Source: Streptomyces viridiviolaceus | GTDB lineage: Bacteria > Actinomycetota > Actinomycetes > Streptomycetales > Streptomycetaceae | NCBI RefSeq assembly: GCF_014650995.1 | Contig: NZ_BMWA01000009.1 | Location: 233,611 to 297,610 of the forward strand | Length of the DNA: 64,000 nt | Direction of reading: 5' to 3' | Shown: positions 33,562 through 41,291 of the stretch, in pieces | How positions within the stretch are numbered: the stretch's first letter is position 1 | Layout of the letters: the number at the start of each line of letters is the position of its first letter | Notes under the pieces: model-generated | The model's database searches: none | What the model was told of the DNA's origin: nothing | What the model saw: only the letters and a program-made list of their open reading frames with translations | Program-made: the position numbers and the translations under genes

Positions 33562-34308
33562 TCAGGGGACCTGCGCGGCCCGCCGCTCCATCGCGCGGTG
33601 GGCGGCGTCCTCGCTCACGTACACCTCGCACATGTGCCGTCCGTCGGGCGTCGCCGTGTGCTCGACCTCCCACAGGGAGATCTCCTCGCCGTCGTCGAGC
33701 AGGAACGCGTGCTCGTAGAGCGAGAAGCTCAACCCGGCGCGGCCCCTGCGGCCGGGCCGGCCGAAAGCCTGGGTGATCTGGTGCGCGGACGCCGTGGCCA
33801 GCAGCGCGGCGATGTCGGCGCCGGGCCGGTCCGCGTTCTCCGCGCGTCGCAGCAGCCGGCGGGCGTGGTCCGCCGAACCGCCCTGCACATAGGCGTGCCG
33901 GGGCGCGGGGATCGGCGACAGCTGCACCAGGACCGGCAGCTCGAAGTCCGGGGCGTCCGCCGGAAGCGGCAGCCGGGCGGTGGCGGCGCGCAGCTCCTCC
34001 TCGTCGACGTACACCTCGTGCTGCGGTTCACTGCCCGGGGCCGTGTTGTGGACCAGCTCCCAGAGCGTGAGCGCCGATCCGTCGGCGAGCAGCCACGTGT
34101 GCCGGTAGGTCTCGCGGTGCAGTCCCGCGCTGTGGTGCGCGGAGTGCAGGGAACCGTCGTGCACCAGCGCGCAGTCCAGTTGCCGTATCGTCTCGTCGGG
34201 CAGCTCGAACGAGTTCAGGGCGCGGCCGAGCAGTCGCGCGAGGTGCTCCTCCGGAGACTCGGGCGACTCGGATGGTTCGTACGCTGCCGTCTCGTACGGA
34301 ACGCTCAA
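33562..34308 (-). CDS. Hypothetical protein with an internal duplication (possibly DUF6227)
   Basis: 248 residues from ATG at 34308. Two segments resemble each other: TYRHTWLLADGSALTLWELV with HEVYVDEEEL, and LYEHAFLLDDGEEISLWEVE with CEVYVSEDAA. So the fold is probably two copies of one strand-rich unit around a helical middle. No signal peptide or span. It looks like a Streptomyces-specific family that I believe is listed as DUF6227, but I am not sure. Function unknown. Confidence 0.7.
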   Translation of the reverse strand: MSVPYETAAYEPSESPESPEEHLARLLGRALNSFELPDETIRQLDCALVHDGSLHSAHHSAGLHRETYRHTWLLADGSALTLWELVHNTAPGSEPQHEVYVDEEELRAATARLPLPADAPDFELPVLVQLSPIPAPRHAYVQGGSADHARRLLRRAENADRPGADIAALLATASAHQITQAFGRPGRRGRAGLSFSLYEHAFLLDDGEEISLWEVEHTATPDGRHMCEVYVSEDAAHRAMERRAAQVP

Positions 34309-34465
34309 GGTCTCTCCCGGCGTTGCTGCATGTCACCTTGTGGGTGCATACCGTAGCCCCTCGGTCGGACATCATGTCCGGGAACCGAGAAAACGTACGC
34401 ACGAAAAACGCGCGGGCCGCGCGAAAAGTTCCCGCGCGACCCGACGAGCCGTCAAAATCCGCTGC

Positions 34466-35689
34466 TCAGGCGGCGCTTCCGGCGACCCACTCGTTCCAGT
34501 CCATGTTCCAGCCGTTGAGGCCGTTGTCGGGTGCGACCGTGCCGTCCGGGGAGTTCTTGACGATCACTACGTCCCCGATGAGTGAATTGTCGTAGAACCG
34601 CTTGCCCGGGGTGTCGCCCTGGCCGCCCTGGACGTCTCGCAGTCCTACGCAGCCGTGGCTGGTGCCCTGGCGCCCGAAGGGCGGATTGCCCTGGTTGTAC
34701 CAGTAGTTGCCGTGGAGGAAGGTGCCGGACCGGGTCAGGCGCATCGCGTGCGGCACGTCCGGGATGTTGTACTCGCCGCCGAAGCCGACCGTCGAGCCGT
34801 CCATGTGCGTCTGCGGGGACTTCTCGGAGATCACCATCTGCCCGTTGTACGTGGGGTTCTGCGCGCTGCCGGCCGAGATCGGGACCGACTCGATCGTCTT
34901 GCCGTCACGCACGACCGTCATCGTCTGGGTGGCGGCGTCGACCGTGGAGACCTGCGAGCGGCCCACGGTGAACGTGACGGTCTTCTTCTGCACGCCGTGG
35001 ACGCCGTTCGCGCCCTCCACCCCGTCCAGGTCGATCTTCATGGTGACCTTGGAACCGGCCTTCCAGTACTCCTGGGGCCGGAAGTCGAGCCGCTGCGACC
35101 CGAACCAGTGCCCGACCACCTGCTGCCCGCTGCTGGAGGTGACCGTGATGCCCGACTGCACGGCCTTCCGGTTGCTGATCGCCTTGTCGAACGTGAACGA
35201 CACCGGCATCCCGACGCCCACCGTGGTGCCGCCGTCCGGGGTGTAGGTGCCGATGAAGCTGTTGGCCGACGTGACAGTGGTGAAGACCGAGTCGGCGGCG
35301 GCCGTGCGGCCGTCGGCGTCCTTCGCGGTGGCCGTGATCCGGTACTTCGTGCCCCGCTCCAGCTGCTCCTTCGGCTTCCAGTTCCGGCCGTCGGCGGTGA
35401 CCGAGCCCGGCACGGTGGCGCCCGTCTCCGCCACGGTCATCCTCACCTCGGTCAGCCGGCCGTCGCTGACCTTCACGCCGGTGGCGTTGATCGACGCGCC
35501 GGTCGACCCGTCCTTCGCCGAGATGGCGATCTTCGCGACGGAGGTCTTGACGGCGTCCTCGCCGCCCCTGCCGTCCTTCTTGTCGTCGGCGTTGGCGCTG
35601 CCGCCGCAGGCGGTGAGGGTGAGGGCGCCGACCACCAGGGCGGCACAGGCCCCCAGTACGCGCCGCGCTGCTATGTCCGGCGTTGTCAC
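34466..35689 (-). CDS. L,D-transpeptidase lipoprotein with Ig-like domains
   Basis: 407 residues from GTG at 35689 (GGAG upstream). The signal ends in the lipobox LTAC with Cys28, so it is lipid-anchored outside the membrane. Residues about 60-250 are Ig-like (KVSDGRLTEVRMTVAETG, and GMPVSFTFDKAIS), as in mycobacterial LdtMt2. The YkuD domain (about 260-400) has FLHGNYW and the catalytic SHGCVGL. It links peptidoglycan stems 3-3. The C-terminus is rich in Trp and Asn (NGWNMDWNEWV). Confidence 0.95.
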   Translation of the reverse strand: MTTPDIAARRVLGACAALVVGALTLTACGGSANADDKKDGRGGEDAVKTSVAKIAISAKDGSTGASINATGVKVSDGRLTEVRMTVAETGATVPGSVTADGRNWKPKEQLERGTKYRITATAKDADGRTAAADSVFTTVTSANSFIGTYTPDGGTTVGVGMPVSFTFDKAISNRKAVQSGITVTSSSGQQVVGHWFGSQRLDFRPQEYWKAGSKVTMKIDLDGVEGANGVHGVQKKTVTFTVGRSQVSTVDAATQTMTVVRDGKTIESVPISAGSAQNPTYNGQMVISEKSPQTHMDGSTVGFGGEYNIPDVPHAMRLTRSGTFLHGNYWYNQGNPPFGRQGTSHGCVGLRDVQGGQGDTPGKRFYDNSLIGDVVIVKNSPDGTVAPDNGLNGWNMDWNEWVAGSAA

Positions 35690-35873
35690 GGGCTGCTCCA
35701 GGTTCGGGTGATGTGCGTCGTCCAGTACAGCCCTGAAGAGGGAACCGGCGGCCGGTGAGGTTCCCACCGGCCGCGCACAACGCCGACGCGTGACAGAACC
35801 GGGACAATCACCCGCCGTGCGGACGGGCCCCGACCCGCGCGCCCACAGCGGACTTGCCGCCGGGACCGCGCAA

Positions 35874-36902
35874 CTACCCGCCGTACAACTCCCCGTACGA
35901 CGGCCACCTCCCGCCCGGCCCGTCCACCGGCTCGGCGGCCCGCACGGCGCGCACGATCGCGCGGGTCACCATGTCGGCGCCCGCCGCCAGGACCTCGTTC
36001 AGCGCGAGCGGCTGCCCGGCGTCCAGCGGGCGCTCCCCGGTGGCCAGGGCGAACACCGTGTCCCCGTCGCTGAGCAGGTGCACCGGCCGTACGGCACGTG
36101 CGATGCCGTCGTGCGCCGTACCGGCCAGCTTCTGGGCCTGCGCCTTGGACAGTCCGGCGTCGGTGGCCACCACGGCGAGCGTGGTGTTGAGCGGAGGCGG
36201 CGCGCTGCTCGCCTCGGCCTCGGCGATACGCCGCCGCGCGGACTCGTGGACGGCCGGCTCCGGGTACGCCACCCGCCGCCCTTGGAACAACTCCCCGTAC
36301 AGCACCCCCGTCTCCGGATCCACCGCCGACCCCGCCGCGTTGGCCACCACCAGCGCCGCCACCGTGATTCCCGACTCCAGCACCGTGCTCGCGGTGCCGA
36401 CCCCGCCCTTCAGCACGCCCACCGCGGCTCCCGTGCCGGCGCCGACGCAGCCTTGCGCCACCGGGGCCCCGGGCGCGCTCGCGTGGGCCGCTTCGACGGC
36501 CGCCCGCCCGGTGGCAGCGTCCGGCCTGGCCCGGAAGTCGCCGCCGCGCCCCAGGTCGAAGACGCAGGCGGCGGGCACCACCGGCACGACGTGCGCCGGA
36601 TCCGGCCCGACCCGCACCCCCCGCCCCCGCTCCTCCAGCCAGGCCATCACTCCGGACGCCGCGTCGAGCCCGTACGCGCTGCCGCCGGTCAGCACCACCG
36701 CCTCGACCTTCTGCACCAAGTTGCGCGGATCGAGCGCGTCGGTCTCCTTGGTGCCGGGACCGCCACCGCGCACGTCCACGGCGGCGACCGCCCCGCCCTC
36801 CGGCGCGAGCACCACCGTCGTGCCCGTGAGCCATCCGTCGCCGGTGCGCGTCGCATGCCCCACCCGCACGCCGGCGACGTCCGTCAATGCGTCAACTGTC
36901 AT
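35874..36902 (-). CDS. P1-family peptidase (DmpA-like, self-cleaving)
   Basis: 342 residues from ATG at 36902. Features of the DmpA/BapA family: VRVGHATRTGDGWLTGTTVV, VRGGGPGTKETDALDPRNLV, VLTGGSAYGLDAASGVMAWL, and NTTLAVVATDAGLSKAQA, where the chain is cut before Thr to make the Ntn-type nucleophile. These enzymes release N-terminal residues or hydrolyse D-amino or beta-amino peptides. No signal peptide is present, so it is cytoplasmic. It is 41 bases upstream of the end of LtrA in the same direction as that gene but not clearly coupled. Confidence 0.92.
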   Translation of the reverse strand: MTVDALTDVAGVRVGHATRTGDGWLTGTTVVLAPEGGAVAAVDVRGGGPGTKETDALDPRNLVQKVEAVVLTGGSAYGLDAASGVMAWLEERGRGVRVGPDPAHVVPVVPAACVFDLGRGGDFRARPDAATGRAAVEAAHASAPGAPVAQGCVGAGTGAAVGVLKGGVGTASTVLESGITVAALVVANAAGSAVDPETGVLYGELFQGRRVAYPEPAVHESARRRIAEAEASSAPPPLNTTLAVVATDAGLSKAQAQKLAGTAHDGIARAVRPVHLLSDGDTVFALATGERPLDAGQPLALNEVLAAGADMVTRAIVRAVRAAEPVDGPGGRWPSYGELYGG

Positions 36903-36942
36903 GCCGTCAGTGTCGTCCAGCCGCCGGTGCCCCGAAGCGGCG

Positions 36943-38172
36943 TCAGGCGGCCGGCTCCGCCGTTCCCCTCGCCGGCAGGACCCGGCGCGCGGTCAGCGTC
37001 ACGCCGGTCGCCACCGCAAGAGCCAGGACGATCCCCGCCACGAGCACGGCCCAGTCGCCGAGGAACGTGCAGCAGATCACCAGCAGCGCGGCGCTCGGCA
37101 GCACCAGCTGCTCGGTGATGCCCACCTTGAAGTGACGCGAGTGCAGCGCCCACACCGTGAGCAGGTACAAGGCCGTCGGCAGGGTCACCGCGGCCGAGGC
37201 CGCCAGAGTGGAGATGTGCGCCTTGCCCACCGCCTGTTCCACCGCCACTTCCAGGCCCGCCCCGATCGCGGCCGCCGCGGCGAACACCAGGTAGTGGCCG
37301 TAGCCCCACAGGAACGCCTGTCTCCTGGAGCGCAGACGGCCGTGGACGGGGGTCACGAAGTAGATCCACCAGGCGGCGAAGACGATCAGCAGGCCGCCCG
37401 CCGCGATCGGCAGCAGCCTGGCCAGGGCGTGGTGCTCGTCGATGCCCGACTTCACCGCGACCGTGGCCGCCGCGACGGTCTCGCCGAGCACGATGATGGT
37501 GAACAGTCCGTACCGCTCGGCGATGTGATGCGGATGCCAGGCCGACATGTGCTTGCGCTCCGCGTACGCCGGCACGCACATCTCCAGCAGGGCCATCACC
37601 AGGAAGAGCCACGGTCGGCCGCTGACCGGTGCGAACAGCAGCCCCAGCCAGCCGACCTGGCAGATGAGCACACCGCCGGCGTACCGCAGGGCCATGATGC
37701 GCTCCGGGGGCCGACTCGACCGCGCGGCCCGCAGCCACTGCACCGACATGGCGATCCGCATAATGGCGTAGCCCAGCCAGACGGCCAGGAAGTCGTGGTC
37801 CTCGAAGGCCTGCGAGACCCCGGCCGCCAGAACCAGGGCACCCGCGATCTGCACCAGGGTGACGACCCGGTAGAGCACGTCGTCGTTGTCGTAGGCCGAG
37901 GCGAACCAGGTGAAGTTCATCCACGCCCACCAGACGGCGAAGAAGACCATCGCGTAGTTGACGATCCCCTCGCCCGCGTGCCCCTCGGCGACGGCGTGCA
38001 CCAGCTGGGCGCCCGCCTGGGCGACGGCCACGACGAAGCACAGGTCGAAGAAGAGCTCCAGCGACGAGGCGACGCGGTGCGCCTCGTGACGGCCGCGGGC
38101 CGTGAGCCTGCGCAGTGGCCTGTTGCGGTCGGGCGGGCCGGAGGGGGCGGGGGTGGGAGTCGGACTGGACAT
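36943..38172 (-). CDS. LtrA-family (low temperature requirement A) membrane protein
   Basis: 409 residues from the second of two adjacent ATGs (38172), which gives the better spacing from GGGG; 38175 is the alternative. The head is Pro/Thr-rich, then VASSLELFFDLCFVVAVAQ opens the first of about ten spans. LtrA signatures include WWAWMNFTWFASAYDNDD, the AERYGLFTIIVLGE segment and WIYFV. Function in bacteria is unclear; the name comes from a Listeria cold-growth phenotype. Confidence 0.93.
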   Translation of the reverse strand: MSSPTPTPAPSGPPDRNRPLRRLTARGRHEAHRVASSLELFFDLCFVVAVAQAGAQLVHAVAEGHAGEGIVNYAMVFFAVWWAWMNFTWFASAYDNDDVLYRVVTLVQIAGALVLAAGVSQAFEDHDFLAVWLGYAIMRIAMSVQWLRAARSSRPPERIMALRYAGGVLICQVGWLGLLFAPVSGRPWLFLVMALLEMCVPAYAERKHMSAWHPHHIAERYGLFTIIVLGETVAAATVAVKSGIDEHHALARLLPIAAGGLLIVFAAWWIYFVTPVHGRLRSRRQAFLWGYGHYLVFAAAAAIGAGLEVAVEQAVGKAHISTLAASAAVTLPTALYLLTVWALHSRHFKVGITEQLVLPSAALLVICCTFLGDWAVLVAGIVLALAVATGVTLTARRVLPARGTAEPAA

Positions 38173-38287
38173 CATGATCCCCAGCACAGCAGACACGGCA
38201 CGGATGTGCCCGTGGGGGGCTCCGTCCGCGGGGGAGGGCGCCGGACGGCCGGGACGGCGGTCGTCCCGGGGGCCGTACTCTGGACGC

Positions 38288-38464
38288 ATGAGCAGCGCCC
38301 CCGAACCCGAGCCCCGCGCGCCGAAGCCCGCGCTGGTCTTCGACGACCCGCTGGACCAGCAGTCCCCGGACGACACCGACCGCGGCTGGGGCGAGCGGGC
38401 GGAGGGCGGCAGCTCGGCCGACCTGAAGCGCTTCCTCGACGAGAAGCCGCCGCACCACCTGTGA
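38288..38464 (+). CDS. Small acidic disordered protein (58 aa)
   Basis: 58 residues from ATG at 38288. It opens MSSAPEPEPRAPKPALVFDD and ends SADLKRFLDEKPPHHL. The body is Pro/Asp/Glu-rich with no hydrophobic core; only the C-terminal KRFLDE helix looks structured. GC at third positions fits coding. I recall similar short proteins in other Streptomyces at this place but no function. It lies between divergent ltrA and convergent mscL. Confidence 0.6.
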   Translation: MSSAPEPEPRAPKPALVFDDPLDQQSPDDTDRGWGERAEGGSSADLKRFLDEKPPHHL

Positions 38465-38504
38465 GCCGTGCGGGCCGCTGCGCGGCGACGCCGCGACGCT
38501 CCCG

Positions 38505-38975
38505 TTACTGCCGGTCGTGGCCCGAACCGCGCTGGGCGACCAGAGCGTCGCGGATCTCCTTGAGCACCTCCAGCTCGCTCACCTCGACGACCTCCTGAGT
38601 GCCCTCCCTGGCCTTGCGGCGGGCCTCCTGCCGGGCCAGGTACTTGGCCATGGGCAGGACCATCAGGAAGTAGACGACGGCCGCGGTGATCAGGAACGTG
38701 AGCGTCGCCCCGAGCACCGAGCCCCAGAGGATCCGGACGCCCGTCGCACTGTCGCCGGTGCCGGTGCACGGGCCCTTGAGACAGGAGCTGTAACTGTCCA
38801 GGCTCTGGGTGCCGAACGCTCCGACCAGCGGGTTGATGACCCCCTTCACCACCGAGTTGACGATGTTGGTGAAGGCGGCGCCGATCACCACCGCCACCGC
38901 CAGGTCGACGACGTTCCCACGCATCAGGAAGGCCTTGAAGCCCTGCCAGACGCTCGGCTCGTTCTTCTCGCTCAC
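38505..38975 (-). CDS. mscL: Large-conductance mechanosensitive channel
   Basis: 156 residues from GTG at 38975. The first span carries the MscL signature MRGNVVDLAVAVVIGAAFTN, with the following KGVINPLVGAFG; the second span is FLITAAVVYFLMVLPMAKYL. The periplasmic loop is long (two cysteines, SCLKGPCTG), as is usual in actinomycetes. C-terminal cytoplasmic helix (EVSELEVLKEIRDALVAQ). It opens under high membrane tension and releases solutes in osmotic downshock. Confidence 0.97.
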   Translation of the reverse strand: MSEKNEPSVWQGFKAFLMRGNVVDLAVAVVIGAAFTNIVNSVVKGVINPLVGAFGTQSLDSYSSCLKGPCTGTGDSATGVRILWGSVLGATLTFLITAAVVYFLMVLPMAKYLARQEARRKAREGTQEVVEVSELEVLKEIRDALVAQRGSGHDRQ

Positions 38976-39086
38976 CTCGGGCGCACTCCTCGCATGAACA
39001 GGTTGTGGAACAAAACGCTCCGCAACCTACGTCAGCGTTGGGCCGTCCTGTCCAATTCAGCCCCTCGATCGAGGGACTCGACGGGC

Positions 39087-39719
39087 TCAGCACAGCGTCA
39101 CCGCCAACCGGGCCGTCGCCCCCGCGCCGACCAGCCGGTGGGCGGTGGCGCGCGGCACCGAGAGGACGACCAGCGCGCCGCCCTCCGCGGTCCCCTCCAG
39201 CAGCTCCGGCACCTCCGTCACGCGCACGCCGCGGGCGACCACGGAGGCCTCCGTGCCGCCGTCCCCGGCGGCGATGACGTCGACCCGGTCGCCGGGCCCG
39301 AGCAGTCGCACCGTCGCCGCGTCGGCGATCCGCACCGGTGCCGCCACCAGCTCCGCCGGGTGCCGCTTGCGTGCCTGATCGGTCGCCGGATGCCCACGTG
39401 CCCGCTGGGCGTCCTGCACGCCGGCACCCGGGTGGGGGCCCGCGGCCACCAGCGCCGCGGCCGTGACGGCGAGGCCGGCGGCGACGGCCCGACGCCGGTG
39501 CCGGACGAGCCGGCGCAGCCGATGACAACCGCCCCGCACCCGCACGGGGGCGAAGTGCGGCACCTCGCACGTGGGTGGAGCGTCGGTGCCGGGCGGTCGG
39601 GGGGAGCGGGCGGAGGGAGACGGTGACGAGGCCCAGGACGGGGCGCGAAACGGCGACGGAGCGGAAGAAGGGGAGGACGACGGAGAAGGGGACGGAACGA
39701 AGGACACGGCAACCACCAC
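39087..39719 (-). CDS. SAF/RcpC (CpaB-like) domain membrane protein
   Basis: 210 residues. N-terminal Ser/Pro repeats (PSPSPSSSPSSAPSP), a basic stretch (RRLVRHRRR) and one membrane span (AVAAGLAVTAAALVAAG, about 78-94). After it come ELVAAPVRIADAATVRLLGP, DRVDVIAAG and VVLSVPRATAHRLVGAG, the pattern of the RcpC/CpaB pilus-assembly SAF domain. No tad-pilus genes are in the window. The start is uncertain because GTG occurs twice in a row and again four codons later. Confidence 0.6.
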   Translation of the reverse strand: MVVAVSFVPSPSPSSSPSSAPSPFRAPSWASSPSPSARSPRPPGTDAPPTCEVPHFAPVRVRGGCHRLRRLVRHRRRAVAAGLAVTAAALVAAGPHPGAGVQDAQRARGHPATDQARKRHPAELVAAPVRIADAATVRLLGPGDRVDVIAAGDGGTEASVVARGVRVTEVPELLEGTAEGGALVVLSVPRATAHRLVGAGATARLAVTLC

Positions 39720-39885
39720 CTACGACGAGGACCCGGCCCGCGAGGACCGGCCGGCGGTCCCACGATGCGGCCTCGCGCCGCCGCCCGCCGGAGCCCGTGC
39801 GCTACCGGCGGGTTGTGGAAAACTCCCTCACCCGAACGAGAGGTTCCCCCGCCACTACGACAGCGCGACCGCAACTGCGTCAGTA

Positions 39886-39990
39886 CTACCGCCCTTACGG
39901 CCAGGGCTACCGCCCTTACGGCCAGCGCTACCGCCGCTGCGGCAGCCCGACCCCCCTGCGGCAGCCCGACCCCCCTACGGCAGCGCGATC
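39886..39990 (+). repeat. Two short tandem-repeat arrays upstream of the mtnP end
   Basis: A 21-base unit (CTACCGCCCTTACGGCCAGG plus one base) at 39886-39906 and 39907-39927 with a decayed third copy, then a 19-base unit (CTGCGGCAGCCCGACCCCC) at 39937-39955 and 39956-39974 with a partial third. The last copy overlaps the mtnP stop. On the plus strand one frame would read YRPYGQGYRPYGQR, but there is no start or ribosome site there. Confidence 0.7.
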
Positions 39991-40817
39991 CCCGGATCCA
40001 TCCCGCCCAGTGCCTTCCCGCACGGGCAGTCCCGCTCCCCGGCCGCCGGCAGCGCGGCCACCGCGTCGAACAGCACGCCCCGCAGCCGGTCCACGTTCGC
40101 CGCGAAGACCCGCAGTACCTCTTCGTGCGACACGCCCTCGCCGCTCTCGGCGCCGGCGTCGAGGTCGGTGACGAGGGTCAGCGACGTGTAGCAGAGCTCC
40201 AGCTCACGGGCGAGCGCCGCCTCCGGGTGCCCGGTCATGCCGACCACCGACCAGCCCTGCGCCTGATGCCACAGCGACTCGGCGCGGGTCGAGAAGCGGG
40301 GTCCCTCGACCACGACCAGCGTGCCGCCGTCCACCGGCTCCCAGTCCCGCCCCCGCGCGGCCTTCAGCGCGGCGGCCCGTCCGGCGGGGCAGTACGGGTC
40401 GGCCAGCGACACGTGGACCACGTTGGGCACGGTGCCGTCGGGCAGCGGCAGACCGTCGAAGTACGTCTGTGCCCGTGACTTCGTACGGTCGACGAACTGG
40501 TCGGGCACGAGCAGTGTGCCCGGACCGTACTCCGGCCGCAGGCCGCCGACCGCGCACGGGCCGAGGACCTGGCGCACGCCGGCCGAGCGCAGCGCCCACA
40601 GGTTGGCCCGGTAGTTGATCCGGTGCGGCGGCAGATGGTGGCCGCGGCCGTGCCGGGGGAGGAAGGCGACCCGCCGGCCGGCGACCTCGCCGAGAAAGAG
40701 GGAGTCGCTGGGCGGCCCGTACGGGGTGTCGACCTGGACCTCGGTCACGTCGTCGAGGAACGAGTAGAAACCGGAGCCGCCGATCACGCCGATCTCGGCA
40801 TTCACCTTGTTCGCCAT
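39975..40817 (-). CDS. mtnP: S-methyl-5'-thioadenosine phosphorylase
   Basis: 280 residues from ATG at 40817. Nucleoside phosphorylase family 2: IGVIGGSGFYSFLDD, FLPRHGRGHHLPPHRINY (phosphate and base binding), VVEGPRFSTRAES and GMTGHPEAALARE. It splits the polyamine by-product methylthioadenosine to adenine and methylthioribose 1-phosphate. The variant GMTGHPEA (rather than MTxxPEV) means a 6-oxopurine preference cannot be excluded. The C-terminus has an odd CPCGKA motif. Confidence 0.92.
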   Translation of the reverse strand: MANKVNAEIGVIGGSGFYSFLDDVTEVQVDTPYGPPSDSLFLGEVAGRRVAFLPRHGRGHHLPPHRINYRANLWALRSAGVRQVLGPCAVGGLRPEYGPGTLLVPDQFVDRTKSRAQTYFDGLPLPDGTVPNVVHVSLADPYCPAGRAAALKAARGRDWEPVDGGTLVVVEGPRFSTRAESLWHQAQGWSVVGMTGHPEAALARELELCYTSLTLVTDLDAGAESGEGVSHEEVLRVFAANVDRLRGVLFDAVAALPAAGERDCPCGKALGGMDPGIALP

Positions 40818-40924
40818 GCCCGCACCCTAGCCCTCCGTGGAGAACCCGGGTACGCCGAAGACCCCGTCGTCGGACGACGACAGGGTCCCGGGGGACCGAC
40901 GGGGTCCCGTGAAGAGGAGAAGCC

Positions 40925-41224
40925 CTACGCGGCGGTGGTGCTGGTGGAGCTGCCGGCCCCGGAGCTCGACGACGAACCCGAGTCCGAGGAGGACGTCGAC
41001 GAGGACGACGACTTCGACGACGACGCCGGCGAGCTGCTCGACGAGGCGCCACGGCTGTCGTTGCGGTAGAAGCCGGAGCCCTTGAAGACAATGCCGACCG
41101 CCGAGAACACCTTCTTCAGGCGGCCCTTGCAGTTCGGGCACTCGGTCAGGGCGTCGTCGGTGAACTTCTGCACCGCCTCGAGGCCCTCGCCGCACTCGGT
41201 GCACTGGTACTGATAGGTCGGCAC
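40925..41224 (-). CDS. FmdB-type zinc ribbon protein
   Basis: 99 residues from GTG at 41224, AGGAGG six bases upstream. The head PTYQYQCTECGEGLEAVQKF and ECPNCKGRLKKVFSAVGIVF has two CxxC pairs for one zinc ion, the FmdB_1 pattern. The second half is almost pure serine with Gly, Asp and Thr (SSSSTSSSDSGSSSSS), a low-complexity tail. FmdB was named as a formamidase regulator, but members may serve other regulatory or protein-binding roles. A CIRCE-like operator sits on its ribosome site. Confidence 0.93.
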   Translation of the reverse strand: MPTYQYQCTECGEGLEAVQKFTDDALTECPNCKGRLKKVFSAVGIVFKGSGFYRNDSRGASSSSSPASSSKSSSSSTSSSDSGSSSSSGAGSSTSTTAA

Positions 41225-41234
41225 TGTGTTCCTC

Positions 41235-41261
41235 CTGGCACTCTCACTCAATGAGTGCTAA
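41235..41261 (-). promoter_or_regulatory. CIRCE-like (HrcA) element in the fmdB leader
   Basis: On the minus strand: TTAGCACTC (41261-41253), nine bases, GAGTGCCAG (41243-41235). The left arm is identical to the CIRCE consensus TTAGCACTC-N9-GAGTGCTAA and the right arm matches at seven of nine. The element starts ten bases upstream of the GTG, where HrcA often binds heat-shock genes. Confidence 0.7.
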
Positions 41262-41291
41262 CGACGCTCCATACTGACTTATTCCGAGGGA

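Noticed and set aside
36943..39570. A single open frame of 875 codons covering ltrA, mscL and beyond on the minus strand
   Set aside because: Only the last 410 codons have LtrA motifs; the rest is the out-of-frame shadow of mscL and the SAF gene. High G+C removes stop codons.
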